Assembly (NCBI RefSeq): GCF_001767295.1
Contig: NZ_CP014944.1
Span: 2,356,001 to 2,420,000 of the forward strand
Origin: Colwellia sp. PAMC 20917
GTDB taxonomy: Bacteria; Pseudomonadota; Gammaproteobacteria; Enterobacterales; Alteromonadaceae
Direction: 5' to 3'
DNA: 64,000 nt
Made by a program: the position numbers and the translations under genes. Of this stretch, positions 8,771-21,969 are shown piece after piece (position 1 is the first letter of the stretch; each line of letters begins with the position of its first letter). The notes under the pieces were generated by a model. That model searched no databases. It saw only the letters and a program-made list of their open reading frames with translations, and was not told the origin of the DNA.

Positions 8771-9247
8771 CTATTCTACAAAGATTTGCATTTCTTCGCC
8801 GATGAGTTTACGCATTTCCATTAATTTTATCGCTGACTCATTTTGTTTAATATCTTCTGGCGACTCAGGGATCCATTTAGGGATTTTTTCTGACTTACCG
8901 TTTTCGTCAACAGCCACCATAATAACAATACAATGGGTTGTTAATGTGCGATTAAGTAACTTTGGATCACAGGCATTTACTTCTAACGCGATATGCATTG
9001 ATGAATTGCCGGTATAAATGACTTTAGCCTCTACTTCAACTAAGCTGCCAACATGAATTGGGGCAATAAAACGTATCCCGCCTGCATAAGCCGTTACACA
9101 ATAACGACCACTCCAACCGGCTGAACATGCATAAGCGGCTAAATCGATCCATTTCATTACGGCACCACCGTGAACTTTACCACCAAAATTTACATCTTGT
9201 GGTTCAGCTAGAAATCTTAGGGTAATATCTCTTTGTGGTTTGTTCAT
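8771..9247 (-). CDS. Acyl-CoA thioesterase, hotdog fold (YciA/BFIT-like)
   Basis: Single hotdog-fold protein (158 residues) that should hydrolyse acyl-CoA thioesters in the cytoplasm. Diagnostic parts are NFGGKVHGGAVMKWIDLAAYAC (given in part) with the catalytic-type Asp, the TAYAGGIRFIAPIHVGSLVEV strand (in part), and CIVIMVAVD. These match the acyl-CoA hydrolase/YciA group. The start codon lies shortly after GAGAGTT. Substrate chain length cannot be read from the sequence. Confidence 0.88.
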   Translation of the reverse strand: MNKPQRDITLRFLAEPQDVNFGGKVHGGAVMKWIDLAAYACSAGWSGRYCVTAYAGGIRFIAPIHVGSLVEVEAKVIYTGNSSMHIALEVNACDPKLLNRTLTTHCIVIMVAVDENGKSEKIPKWIPESPEDIKQNESAIKLMEMRKLIGEEMQIFVE

Positions 9248-9413
9248 TGGTTAACTCTCTTGTTAAATATTTTTATCGTACTAAGCAGGTATCGTTCCAG
9301 CTTGGTATATATATTATTATCTGAAATCTATTAGGTATAACAGCAATCATCAGATTAAAATAGCAATAGTTTGCACCTAACGAGTGCAAAAAATAAATGT
9401 AATAAGGAATATA

Positions 9414-9869
9414 ATGAAAATTTGGGTCGATGCCGACGCTTGTCCAACCGTTATTAAAGAAATATTATTTCGTGCTGCTGAACGTGCAAAGATTGAAACA
9501 ATCTTAGTCGCTAATCATTTCATTAAAACGCCACCCTCAAAATTTATTTCTTTTATACAGGTTAATGCTGGTTTTGATGTTGCCGATGATGAAATAGTTA
9601 AGCGTTCAGCAAAGCATGATTTAGTGATCACAGCAGATATTCCCTTAGCAGCAGAAGCTGTAGAGAAAGGCTGTTTAGCCCTAAACCCTCGTGGCGAACT
9701 TTATACCGAGAGTAACATCAGGCAAAGACTCAACATGCGTGACTTTATGGATACTTTACGTTCTAGCGGTATTCAAACTGGCGGTGCACCCCCGATCAGT
9801 CAAGCTGACAGACAGGCATTTGCAAATAACCTAGATCAACTATTAGCAAAATTAAATAAGGCTCATTAA
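9414..9869 (+). CDS. YaiI/YqxD (UPF0178) family protein
   Basis: Protein of 151 residues with the family signature [18 protein letters not shown], a PIN-like fold with conserved aspartates ([15 protein letters not shown]). Near the end it has the glycine-rich [19 protein letters not shown] (in part). I chose ATG at 9414 because AAGGA precedes it and the conserved N-terminus begins there; an upstream in-frame start at 9384 would add ten unconserved residues. It is presumed to be a nuclease-like protein, but no activity is established. Confidence 0.85.
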   Translation: MKIWVDADACPTVIKEILFRAAERAKIETILVANHFIKTPPSKFISFIQVNAGFDVADDEIVKRSAKHDLVITADIPLAAEAVEKGCLALNPRGELYTESNIRQRLNMRDFMDTLRSSGIQTGGAPPISQADRQAFANNLDQLLAKLNKAH

Positions 9870-9885
9870 GAGCCCTAATTTAATT
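9860..9885 (+). terminator. Intrinsic terminator after yaiI
   Basis: GGCTC-ATTAA-GAGCC followed by CTAATTTAATTTT overlaps the last codons of the yaiI-type gene and lies just before the end of the convergent helicase gene. The stem is short (5 bp). Confidence 0.5.
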
Positions 9886-9892
9886 TTCTAAA

Positions 9893-11269
9893 CTAGCGTG
9901 ACGCAGAGTATGGGTCGCTATTACTTTTTGGTGCTGTACTTGCTGGGTTTTTACGACGACCACCTGCATTCGAATCTTTATTCGCGTTACTGTCATTTCT
10001 ATGACGAGGATTTTTACTTTGCGGCTTATGACCTCGTGCATTATCGGCAGAACGTTGTCCGTCATGATGTTCAGTTTTTGCTTTTTTAGGCTTATTTGCT
10101 TTTAAAGGTCTTAAAGGACGTGATTCTAATAAAAAATTAAAAGGTTCAAATCCTGGCACTATTTCACGAGGTATATGGGTTTGAATTAAATGCTCTACAT
10201 CGTTTAATAAATCAATTTCTTCTGAACAGACTAATGAAACCGCTTTACCACTTGCACCCGCTCGACCAGTTCTACCGATTCTATGAACATAATCTTCTGC
10301 AACGTTAGGTAATTCAAAGTTAACAACTTGTGGTAACTGGTCAATATCAATACCGCGCGCTGCAATATCGGTAGCAACTAAAACATTCACTGTACCATCT
10401 TTAAAGTTAGCTAATGCTTTAGTTCTAGCTCCTTGGCTTTTATTACCATGAATAGCCGCTGCTCTTATACCTTCAGCCTCTAATTGTTTGGTTAACTTAT
10501 TTGCTCCATGTTTAGTTTTCATAAACACTAAGACCTGTGGCCATTCATTATCTTTAATGAGTGCTGTTAACAAGGCTGGCTTTTTCTTTTTATCAACAGG
10601 ATAAATTACCTGTTCAACTTTTTCAGCGGTGGTATTTCGTGGGCTAACAGAGATCTCAACAGGATTATTTACTAACCCTCGCGCAAGATCACGGATATCT
10701 TCTGAAAAGGTTGCAGAGAATAAAAGATTCTGACGTTGCTTAGGTAAGACCGATAATACCTTTTTAATATCGCGAAGAAAGCCCATATCTAACATACGGT
10801 CCGCTTCATCTAACACTAGTATTTCAAGTTGCTTAAAGCTGACTGCTTTTTGATTATATAAATCAAGCAATCTTCCTGGTGTTGCCACCAATATATCGAC
10901 ACCTTGGCGAAGGCGCATCATTTGTGGATTAATTTTCACACCACCAAAGACCACTGTCGCAGTTAAAGGTAAGTACTTACCGTACATTTCAACATTTTCA
11001 TATATCTGTGCCGCTAACTCTCGTGTTGGCGTTAAGATTAGTGTCCGTACTTGATTAGCCTGTGGCTTGTTGCCACCTGATAAACGTTCTAATATTGGTA
11101 ATGTAAACCCTGCTGTTTTACCGGTTCCCGTCTGTGCTGCTGCCATGACATCTTTCCCACTTAGTACGGCGGGAATTGCTTGTGCTTGAATTGGTGATGG
11201 TTCGGTATAACCTTTTTCAGCAATCGCTTTTTGAATCGGGGCAGATAAGCCCAACGAGGTAAAACCCAT
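9893..11269 (-). CDS. rhlE: DEAD-box RNA helicase RhlE
   Basis: Helicase of 458 residues. Q motif [13 protein letters not shown], motif [61 protein letters not shown] and [10 protein letters not shown] are all present in order. A long, low-complexity basic and Asn/Ser-rich tail follows (from about residue 385). This is the usual form of RhlE in gammaproteobacteria. The tail differs strongly from that of the 7070-8323 helicase, so the two are not a recent duplication. It acts in ribosome assembly or RNA turnover (family knowledge). Confidence 0.92.
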   Translation of the reverse strand: MGFTSLGLSAPIQKAIAEKGYTEPSPIQAQAIPAVLSGKDVMAAAQTGTGKTAGFTLPILERLSGGNKPQANQVRTLILTPTRELAAQIYENVEMYGKYLPLTATVVFGGVKINPQMMRLRQGVDILVATPGRLLDLYNQKAVSFKQLEILVLDEADRMLDMGFLRDIKKVLSVLPKQRQNLLFSATFSEDIRDLARGLVNNPVEISVSPRNTTAEKVEQVIYPVDKKKKPALLTALIKDNEWPQVLVFMKTKHGANKLTKQLEAEGIRAAAIHGNKSQGARTKALANFKDGTVNVLVATDIAARGIDIDQLPQVVNFELPNVAEDYVHRIGRTGRAGASGKAVSLVCSEEIDLLNDVEHLIQTHIPREIVPGFEPFNFLLESRPLRPLKANKPKKAKTEHHDGQRSADNARGHKPQSKNPRHRNDSNANKDSNAGGRRKNPASTAPKSNSDPYSASR

Positions 11270-11482
11270 AGATAAATCTCTTTATAAAAAGTGGAAGTTA
11301 GCCAATGTACAGCGGCGTTGCAGAATACAGTATAGCTATTATAAGTGCAATTACGAGAAGGGTTATCTGCAAGCAAATAAGCTATATATCCTAATATTTA
11401 ATTATTGTCAGTTGCAAAGCTAGACAAGTGGTTTTAATTCCGCTAAAAGTCTCTACAGTTAAAAGAATATTCAAGGGAGTTT

Positions 11483-13114
11483 ATGAACAAGATTGAATAC
11501 AGCAAGATGCGTTTTTTAATCGTTGAAAGTATCAGCCAATCACGTGATGCATTGAAATTATTCGCTAACACGCTTGGTGCTCTTAGTGTTGATACGAGTA
11601 ACCGCGCCTCAGATGTATTAACACTATGTGAAAAAATTCAGTTTGACGTTATATTATTAGGTTATGATCTAGGTGAAGATAAAAAAAATGGTCAACATAT
11701 TCTTGAAGAATTAAGGTCTAAAAAGTTTATCTCACGTCATTGCGCTATTGTTATGATAACCGCTGAGGTTTCACAAGCTATGGTGTTAGCTGCCCTCGAA
11801 CATAAACCCGATGAATACCTTGCTAAGCCATATACGCTTAACGATCTTAGCATTCGATTAGCGCGATGTTTCGCTAAAAAAACAGCCATGCTTGATATAT
11901 ATAACGCTATGGATAACAACGACTCCCAACAAGTTATTTCATTATGCCAAGATATTATCTCCATAAATTCAATTTATAAAAATGAATGTTTAGGAATTCA
12001 ATCTAGGCAATACTTTGAGTTAAAACAATTTGATAAGGCCCGAGATATTTACCAGACTTACGCTTGTTCTCCTAATTGTCAGTGGGCTGCAATTGGCCTA
12101 GGAAAGATAGCATTACTCGATCATGATTATGACTTGGCCGTTGATTGTTTTAATACGGTAATAGAAAATAATCCACTTTATTTGTCAGCTTACGATTGGC
12201 TAGCCAATACGTACCAATTAAATAAAGAACCTCTGTTAGCAGCAGCCATTTTAGAAAATGCTTTGGTTGTTTCACCCCTTTCTGTACCACGTCTAGAAAA
12301 ATATGCAGACTTATGTTTAACAAATCAAAACTTTGATAAAGCAACACAAGCTTTTGCTAAAACTGAAGCGCTTGCCTTTCACTCGGTTCATAGAAAACCT
12401 GATAACACCTTACATTTTGTCGAAGCGCTACTTGAGTCCATGACAGATCTAGAACCTCAAAAATCGCGCAGACTAAGTAACAAAGCTTTTAAATTACTGA
12501 CCGATATGGTCAGAGACTTTAATACCATAGAAATTAAGATTCATAGTAAATTATTAGCCGCTAGGTTGTATGATAAAATTAAAGATCCAAGGCTAGCTAA
12601 AGAAGCACTAAAAGAAGCTGAGTTGTTACTAATAAACTGTAAACATCAAATATCATCAGTAGGTACAATTGCAATAGCCAAATCACTCATGGCTATGGGA
12701 AAGAAGTCTTATGCTGATAACCTACTAACTGAGCTAGCTCATGTAAATCAAGATAATTCCCCAATACTGACACAAATAAACACTATTGCAGATAAGCCTT
12801 ATGCAGACCATGAAAGGATTGCGGCACAAAGCGCATTAGAGTTAGGTGTTAGTCTATATAAGAAGCATAAATACAGTCTGGCGATTGATAAACTCAATGA
12901 TGCACTGGTTCATTTTCCTAATCACACTGGGATTAAGTTGAATTTATTGCAAGTGTTACTTGTTTCGTTTGAAAAAGATAATGAGAGGGTTGGCGATCTA
13001 GCACAGGCTGAGATATTAATTAAAGCATTAACCTTGATCGATTCTACTAGTGAGTTTTATATTAGATTTAAAAAGTTAAGTGATAAGTATTCAGATATGA
13101 TAAAAATTAGCTAA
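11483..13114 (+). CDS. Receiver-domain protein with TPR repeats
   Basis: Protein of 543 residues. An N-terminal CheY-like receiver (about 8-130) is followed by helical tetratricopeptide-type repeats (for example FDKARDIYQTYACSPNCQWA and YDLAVDCFNTVIENNPLYLS). The receiver keeps a Thr in MITAEV and Lys in YLAKPY, but the segment that normally reads LxDYxLG is LLGYDLGEDKKNG, so the usual phospho-acceptor Asp appears to be Gly. A nearby Asp two residues later may or may not substitute. AAGGGAG precedes the ATG. Proteins of this design act as protein-interaction hubs; no partner kinase is adjacent. Confidence 0.85.
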   Translation: MNKIEYSKMRFLIVESISQSRDALKLFANTLGALSVDTSNRASDVLTLCEKIQFDVILLGYDLGEDKKNGQHILEELRSKKFISRHCAIVMITAEVSQAMVLAALEHKPDEYLAKPYTLNDLSIRLARCFAKKTAMLDIYNAMDNNDSQQVISLCQDIISINSIYKNECLGIQSRQYFELKQFDKARDIYQTYACSPNCQWAAIGLGKIALLDHDYDLAVDCFNTVIENNPLYLSAYDWLANTYQLNKEPLLAAAILENALVVSPLSVPRLEKYADLCLTNQNFDKATQAFAKTEALAFHSVHRKPDNTLHFVEALLESMTDLEPQKSRRLSNKAFKLLTDMVRDFNTIEIKIHSKLLAARLYDKIKDPRLAKEALKEAELLLINCKHQISSVGTIAIAKSLMAMGKKSYADNLLTELAHVNQDNSPILTQINTIADKPYADHERIAAQSALELGVSLYKKHKYSLAIDKLNDALVHFPNHTGIKLNLLQVLLVSFEKDNERVGDLAQAEILIKALTLIDSTSEFYIRFKKLSDKYSDMIKIS

Positions 13115-13157
13115 GCGCTAATATTATTAAATAGTAAGGATTTATGTTTGAATAAAG

Positions 13158-13242
13158 TGGTGGAGGGAGGTGGATTCGAACCACCGAAGGCTGAGCCATC
13201 AGATTTACAATCTGGTCCCTTTGGCCACTCGGGAACCCCTCC
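13158..13242 (-). tRNA. tRNA-Tyr (GTA)
   Basis: Read on the minus strand, an 85-base class II tRNA begins GGAGGGGTTCCCGAGTGGCC. It has anticodon GTA in the loop ATTGTAAAT, a long variable arm, the T arm GGTTCGAATCC and an encoded 3' CCA. It lies 92 bases downstream of the 5S gene of the first rRNA operon on the same strand and is probably transcribed with it. Confidence 0.95.
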
Positions 13243-13334
13243 ACGGGGCCGATAATTCAACTTGTTAGTTGCATTATCTTAAACAGCCGCTTAACAATAC
13301 CATTTAAATGGTTATTATTAAACTTAATTAGGAG

Positions 13335-13450
13335 CCTAGCAATGTCCTACTCTCACATGGGAACTCCCACACTACCATCGGCGCTACTGCGTTTCACTTC
13401 TGAGTTCGGAATGGGATCAGGTGGTGCCACAGTGCTATTGTCGCTAGACA
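13335..13450 (-). rRNA. rrf: 5S ribosomal RNA, operon 1
   Basis: On the minus strand the gene starts TGTCTAGCGACAATAGC and contains the canonical CCATTCCGAACTCAGAAGTG loop and GTGAGAGTAGG segment. It ends near ACATTGCTAGGC, which pairs with the 5' end. It is identical in sequence to the copy at 26062-26177. End positions are good to a few bases. Confidence 0.95.
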
Positions 13451-13594
13451 AAAAGGTTACAATCTTGAAAGCTGTTGCTCGTTAGAGCTATAAATATAAA
13501 AGCGTTTTCTTATTCAATTCATTACAGTGCGTGAAGTTATTCTTTATATGTCAGTCTTTTACAAACACTTCGCAGTAAAACTACTTGGGTGTTG

Positions 13595-16486
<2,892 letters not shown>

Positions 16487-16908
16487 ATACAACCCTAAGT
16501 AGTCTTTCGACACAAAGTACACCGTGGAGACTAATCCACAGCAATTGTAAAGTCTGACATTTTCACGCACAAATAAATGTGTCTTGAATAAGATGTTTAC
16601 TCTGAGTAAGAGTAAACAAATGTTGATTAACAGCTTTCACTATTAATCGCTTTTGTAGATACTTATAAAATGTGCAAATCACAGCGCGACACCGTTCATT
16701 GCTTTATAAATATCTTATTTATATCAGCTTTCCAGATTGTTAAAGAACTCATTCTTAACGCGCATTCGGTTAAAAACGTGGTTTAAAAAACCAAATTAAT
16801 ATTCACTCACAAAACACTGAAACACGTTCAGCATGACGAAAGTAAACCTTAATTTGGTCTTTTCTTTAATGAAGAATCATAATGGTCTCCTATATTATAA
16901 ATATAGGA
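16487..16908 (-). other. 16S-23S internal spacer, tRNA-Ala to 23S part
   Basis: About 420 bases of transcribed spacer. It contains the second boxA (16737-16748) and sequences that should pair around the 23S ends for RNase III processing. I see no protein gene. Confidence 0.8.
16737..16748 (-). promoter_or_regulatory. rRNA antitermination boxA, spacer of operon 1
   Basis: GTTCTTTAACAA on the minus strand matches the gammaproteobacterial boxA (TGCTCTTTAACA), bound as RNA by NusB-NusE to prevent premature termination. It lies between tRNA-Ala and 23S, the standard place. Confidence 0.8.
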
Positions 16909-16984
16909 TGGTGGAGCTATGCAGGATCGAACTGCAGACCTCCTGCGTGCAAGGCAGGCGCTCTCCCAGCTGAGCTATAGCCCC
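16909..16984 (-). tRNA. tRNA-Ala (TGC)
   Basis: Minus strand, 76 bases, starting GGGGCTATAGCTCAGCTGGG. It has anticodon TGC (CCTTGCACG), T arm AGTTCGATCCT and encoded CCA. It is the only tRNA in the 16S-23S spacer of operon 1; many gammaproteobacterial operons carry tRNA-Ile and tRNA-Ala together. Confidence 0.96.
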
Positions 16985-17072
16985 ATCGGGATTCTTCTAA
17001 TTTGTTATCATGTAATTTGTGTAGACACTCGTGAAACTCAAGAGCTTCCATTAAACTGTTTTTACTTCAAGA

Positions 17073-18617
<1,545 letters not shown>

Positions 18618-18857
18618 AAAAATCGTTTGTGATGCTTAGCCGAAACCAAGACATCTGCTCAATGAATTCTGTCGTGTTACCAACCGAAGTCGATAACTAC
18701 ATAAAACGTACTAATCAAATTAATGATTAATACTTAATCTGTGTGACATCATTATTAAACTGTTTTACGTCTTTTCTTTCCTCTCGTTAGAGAATTAAGA
18801 ACCGACTATGTAAAATCAATGTAATGTGAGTGTCCACACAAATTGCATGATAACTAA

Positions 18858-18869
18858 TTGTTAAAGAAC
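18858..18869 (-). promoter_or_regulatory. rRNA antitermination boxA, leader of operon 1
   Basis: GTTCTTTAACAA on the minus strand, upstream of 16S, matches the boxA consensus. Confidence 0.75.
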
Positions 18870-18949
18870 GTTAACGCTAAGAGTTAACCGAAACAAAATC
18901 TCATTCGCTTTGCTTCGTTGCTGCAGGCCTTGCCTGAAGCGAGATGCGT

Positions 18950-18977
18950 ATTCTACGCACTCTAGTTTCGATGTCAA
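18950..18977 (-). promoter_or_regulatory. rRNA operon 1 proximal promoter
   Basis: TTGACA (18972-18977), a 16-base spacer, then TAGAAT (18950-18955) on the minus strand, with an A/T-rich UP-like stretch just upstream (AAATTAAATTAAATAAAAC). A 16-base spacer is usual for stringently controlled rRNA promoters. Confidence 0.75.
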
Positions 18978-19130
18978 CGTTTTATTTAATTTAATTTGAA
19001 GTTCTTTTCGAAGATTCAAACCTTATCGATAAACGTTAAGTTAACTACTTTACTCTAAAGTGATGTAGATAACTTATCAAAACAGCTCTTTCGTGGTTCG
19101 TTTTGACTGAACCCCTTGGAACTGGAGCGC

Positions 19131-19158
19131 ATTCTAGACATTTTCTAAAAACTATCAA
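19131..19158 (-). promoter_or_regulatory. rRNA operon 1 distal promoter
   Basis: TTGATA (19153-19158), 16-base spacer, TAGAAT (19131-19136), then a G/C-rich GCGCTCC discriminator on the minus strand. The G/C-rich discriminator is typical of promoters inhibited by ppGpp. Confidence 0.65.
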
Positions 19159-19512
19159 GCACTATTTTCATCTTTTTGTTTGTTCGAATGAAAAACAAGC
19201 AGACAGGATGATATTAAAACATATATCTACTAATAACTCCCCTACAGCTATTTATAAGCACTATAAATCTGGCCCTATTTTTACTTTAACTCATCATGTC
19301 GAAGATCAAATAGTATTCTTCAGCGTACAAATATCAATATGTTGTGCTGCATATTTAGTTAATTTACTCATCTCACCTATTAATTAGTCGTTTTGTTTTT
19401 ACTTATTTACGAATAAATTCGTATCTATATTGTTTTATCGATAATTTGAACTAATGTAAAAGATATACGAAATAACTCGTAGAATATAACTAACAAGTAT
19501 TGAGGTACCAGG

Positions 19513-19905
19513 ATGAGAAGAAATAGACTTTATGAAGACCAAAAAGCTGAAGCAGATATGACACCTATGCTTGATATTGTTTTTATCCTTTTAATATTCT
19601 TTATTGTGACCACCTCATTTGTTAAAGAACAAGGTTTCTTAGTGAATAAACCCGATGGCGGCAATCCTAATCAGAATAATAATCCTATGTTACTTATAAG
19701 AGTAAATGAAAATGGTCTTGTTTCCTTAAATGGTAGAATTACAGATATTGAAAGACTACCAGCAAATATAGAAAATTATATGGCTACTAACCCAGTATCT
19801 GCTGCTGTTGTGATCCCTCACGCAAATACAAATTATGAGAATGTAGTTAAGGTTATCGATCACATAACTATGGTTGGTGGGCTTACGGTATCTATAGGAA
19901 AATAG
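19513..19905 (+). CDS. ExbD/TolR-family biopolymer transport protein
   Basis: A 130-residue inner-membrane protein. It has the family N-terminus (EADMTPMLDIVFILLIFFIVT, in part), whose transmembrane helix carries the proton-conducting Asp. A short periplasmic domain follows with VVIPHANTNYENVVKVIDH and GGLTVSIG near the end. GAGGTACCAGG precedes the ATG. ExbD works with an ExbB/MotA-type partner to energise TonB; no exbB or tonB is adjacent, so the gene is an orphan here. It lies between an rRNA operon and the cassette array. Confidence 0.88.
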   Translation: MRRNRLYEDQKAEADMTPMLDIVFILLIFFIVTTSFVKEQGFLVNKPDGGNPNQNNNPMLLIRVNENGLVSLNGRITDIERLPANIENYMATNPVSAAVVIPHANTNYENVVKVIDHITMVGGLTVSIGK

Positions 19906-20260
19906 TTTATATATGAGGGTTAGTCTTTTGATGGGCTAACCCTTTAAACTCAAGTTCCTGTTATATATGTGCTTCGATATATTATGGTCAATCATATTAG
20001 TTTGTATAACCCGCTAGTCACTAAAATGACATTTAACTCTGTTAATGCTGACAGTAATAATCAAGTACTTGGCATCTAGCTTGTGTTATTAGCTTTTACA
20101 TAGACAAAGCAGACTATTAACGACAGCTAATACACTCTTATTACAAGAGACGATTAACTCATTATCCCCGGCGCTTAACCTACTCCCTACTTAATATTGT
20201 TTATTAGTAAAAAATTATTAATCTGGTAATAAGTCTACCTATGTATAATGCTGTTGATCA
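19906..20260. other. Intergenic region after exbD
   Basis: 355 bases between convergent genes. Apart from the terminator at 19917-19945 I see nothing recognisable: no tRNA, repeat or plausible coding frame. Confidence 0.6.
19917..19945 (+). terminator. Intrinsic terminator after exbD
   Basis: GGGTTAG...CTAACCC with a 12-base loop, then TTTAAA, beginning 12 bases after the exbD stop. Confidence 0.6.
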
Positions 20261-20905
20261 CTAAATAAAAACTTCATCAAGACAAAAAATCTCTATTGAC
20301 GGACCAAGCTCCTGGCTAGACAAGACCATTCTTGCTGCTACTTGCTCACCCGTTATCGGGCGGAAGCGTCGTAGCAAGGGTATAATGCATAAAATAGGCA
20401 TGAACCAACTAGCCATTTTTTCACCTAAGCGAAATTCTGTTCGTTGACCAAGTAGTAATGACGGTTGAATAATACTAATACGTTTAAAGGGTAATTGCTT
20501 TATTCTCTGCTCCAAAAGACCTTTCATTTTTAGATACGGATTTTTACTTTGATCATTAGCCCCTGCAGAAGAAACAAGTAGGTAGTGATTAACGCCGTTG
20601 TTTACTGCTAATTGTGCTGCTTCAAACTGGTAATCAAGATCTACTCTACCTTGTTCTACGATTGAACCCGCTTGTTTAACTGTTGTACCAAGACATGAGA
20701 ATAAAAAGTCCGCATCAAATAGTGTGATGTAATTATTGAGGTGTTCGAAGTCCACGACTTGATTACAAACTTTTGTCGATGCATGTGGGGAACGCCTACG
20801 AGTTAGTGTAATAATTTCACTAATATGGTCGCTGCTAACAAGTTGATCAACTATCGCTCGACCGACTAACCCGGTAGCACCTATAACTATAGCTTTTTTT
20901 GCCAT
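20261..20905 (-). CDS. NAD(P)H-binding oxidoreductase, atypical SDR
   Basis: A 214-residue Rossmann protein. The dinucleotide-binding loop is at the start (IVIGATGLVGRAIVDQL). LFSCLGTTVKQAG and a lysine-containing NPYLKMKGLLEQRIKQLPFK (in part) follow, as in the YwnB/Oxidoreductase-HTATIP2-like group. It should bind NAD(P); the substrate is unknown. It is the first minus-strand gene to the left of the attC-like array, but is separated by about 330 bases and a degraded repeat, so it is probably ordinary chromosome. Confidence 0.82.
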   Translation of the reverse strand: MAKKAIVIGATGLVGRAIVDQLVSSDHISEIITLTRRRSPHASTKVCNQVVDFEHLNNYITLFDADFLFSCLGTTVKQAGSIVEQGRVDLDYQFEAAQLAVNNGVNHYLLVSSAGANDQSKNPYLKMKGLLEQRIKQLPFKRISIIQPSLLLGQRTEFRLGEKMASWFMPILCIIPLLRRFRPITGEQVAARMVLSSQELGPSIEIFCLDEVFI

Positions 20906-21236
20906 TATACTCTCTCTAGTGTTATCACGGAAAATGGTTACTTTTTTACTGTGTTGAAAATATATTGGGCTGAATTAATGCAGGGATAGAGTAACACCTC
21001 GTTAAAAGGATAATCATTGTTAACTGAAACTTATGATAACCCCATACTAGCTAACCATTTATCGTCGGTCTATATTGGCTTAAAGCTTTGTTATTGGCAT
21101 GGTGTCTCTGAAGTTCTTTTATATAAGTAGATAAAAGTAGTCCAACGCAATAATTATATCGGTTATGCCACCCAATTATATTAGAACGGCCGTTAGCCAA
21201 CTGTATTTTGTCCCTGTTTAAATTCTGGTGATGTTT
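20906..21236. other. Intergenic region with degraded attC-like end
   Basis: 331 bases. The right part (21190-21242) is half of an attC-like repeat. The rest holds the promoter region of the oxidoreductase gene and nothing else I can recognise. Confidence 0.5.
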
Positions 21237-21242
21237 TTATAC
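21190..21242 (-). repeat. Partial attC-like repeat, array end
   Basis: It resembles the left half of the neighbouring repeats (TTTAAACAGGGACAAAATAC, then AGTTGGCTAAC) and begins at the stop codon of the 21237-21530 gene. The second half is missing or changed, so this is probably the decayed terminal site of the cassette array. Confidence 0.45.
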
Positions 21243-21530
21243 CGACGATCTCACTATTTTTAGAAAATAACCAACCATTAAAGAGACTAACAAACCAAAA
21301 AATGAAACAAGTGCAGATACGAGTAAAACTGCTACACCAATATTAGCCGTTTCGGCTGTATTTTCGTCTAAGCCTAGGTAATTAGACTGAAAAACAAAAA
21401 TAAATAATAGTGATACAACAACAATGGCCAGAGTTGAATACATTGATGCTTGCCAAAATGAGTTAGGAAGTTTCCAATGAACGCCACCCGCAATTAATAT
21501 AGATAATCCAGCTAGTAAATATGGGACCAA
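21237..21530 (-). CDS. Cassette gene: small membrane protein
   Basis: A 97-residue protein with three predicted membrane helices (about 3-16, 28-48 and 65-92) and one soluble stretch containing GLDENTAETAN. I do not recognise the family. The start is TTG at 21530, preceded by GAGG located within the right arm of the upstream attC-like repeat, as is usual for cassette genes. Its stop abuts the partial repeat at the array end. Confidence 0.6.
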   Translation of the reverse strand: MVPYLLAGLSILIAGGVHWKLPNSFWQASMYSTLAIVVVSLLFIFVFQSNYLGLDENTAETANIGVAVLLVSALVSFFGLLVSLMVGYFLKIVRSSV

Positions 21531-21531
21531 T

Positions 21532-21620
21532 GCTCAAACCTCTCAAAAAATATAGTTGGCTAAAAGGAAAACGAAGTGAAAACAGCCAACTGTATCTTCC
21601 GTTCGAGTTATTGTTAGGGC
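21532..21620 (-). repeat. attC-like recombination site
   Basis: Minus-strand reading: GCCCTAAC at the left end immediately after a gene stop codon, TCGAACGG, then complementary arms CAGTTGGCTG and AGCCAACTAT, and GGTTTGAGC before the next gene. Size and layout fit an integron attC. Confidence 0.65.
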
Positions 21621-21854
21621 TTATTGCTTATGAAGAGTAAACGATGTTCTTTTTGATGTTAATCGCTTTGCTGATAATATTTTATAATAACCAAGTGATA
21701 TACCTGATTTTACAAATGCATAGCTTAACGTATTCCCTTTATATGGGAAAACGTCACTAATCTGATCTTGTTGCAGCTCCATATTTATTAATTCGTCATA
21801 AGAATTAAATAAAGAAGTTAAAACGTCTAAACCATCAACTTGAATAATATCCAT
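21621..21854 (-). CDS. Cassette gene: unknown, 77 residues
   Basis: Soluble 77-residue protein, acidic first half (MDIIQVDGLDVLTSLF...) and basic C-terminus (SAKRLTSKRTSFTLHKQ). No family recognised. AAGG lies upstream of the ATG. The stop codon is directly followed by the attC-like repeat and the start lies 17 bases after another, so it is one complete cassette. Confidence 0.55.
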   Translation of the reverse strand: MDIIQVDGLDVLTSLFNSYDELINMELQQDQISDVFPYKGNTLSYAFVKSGISLGYYKILSAKRLTSKRTSFTLHKQ

Positions 21855-21870
21855 AAATTGTGACCTTATA

Positions 21871-21967
21871 CCCTAACGCCCTATTAAGAGACAAATGAAT
21901 GTTAGCTAAAATAAACAACGAAGGAGTATATAGCCAACTGTTATTTTTCCTGCTTAATGGCTTATGC
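21871..21967 (-). repeat. attC-like recombination site
   Basis: Minus-strand GCATAAG...ATTAAGCAGG at one end and GGGCGTTAGGG at the other, with internal CAGTTGGCTA and TAGCTAAC arms. Length about 97 bases, between two same-strand genes. Confidence 0.65.
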
Positions 21968-21969
21968 TA

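Larger units (their letters stand above)
18618..19140 (-). promoter_or_regulatory. Leader and promoter region of rRNA operon 1
   Basis: About 520 bases with no protein gene that I believe. It contains boxA near 18858-18869, a proximal promoter at 18950-18977 and a distal promoter at 19131-19158. The leader to about 19,136 is closely repeated upstream of operon 2, so it is a functional duplicated unit. A 94-codon plus-strand frame (19103-19387) starts inside it and is not credible. Confidence 0.8.

Noticed and set aside
9880-10089. Two 61-63-codon frames over the end of the second helicase gene
   Set aside because: They are out-of-frame shadows of the low-complexity RhlE tail.
7070-11269. Recent tandem duplication of DEAD-box helicases
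   Set aside because: The two proteins share only family motifs and have very different tails, with three unrelated genes between them.
19103-19387. 94-codon plus-strand frame
   Set aside because: It starts inside the rRNA promoter region, crosses the distal promoter, has no family resemblance and no ribosome-binding site.
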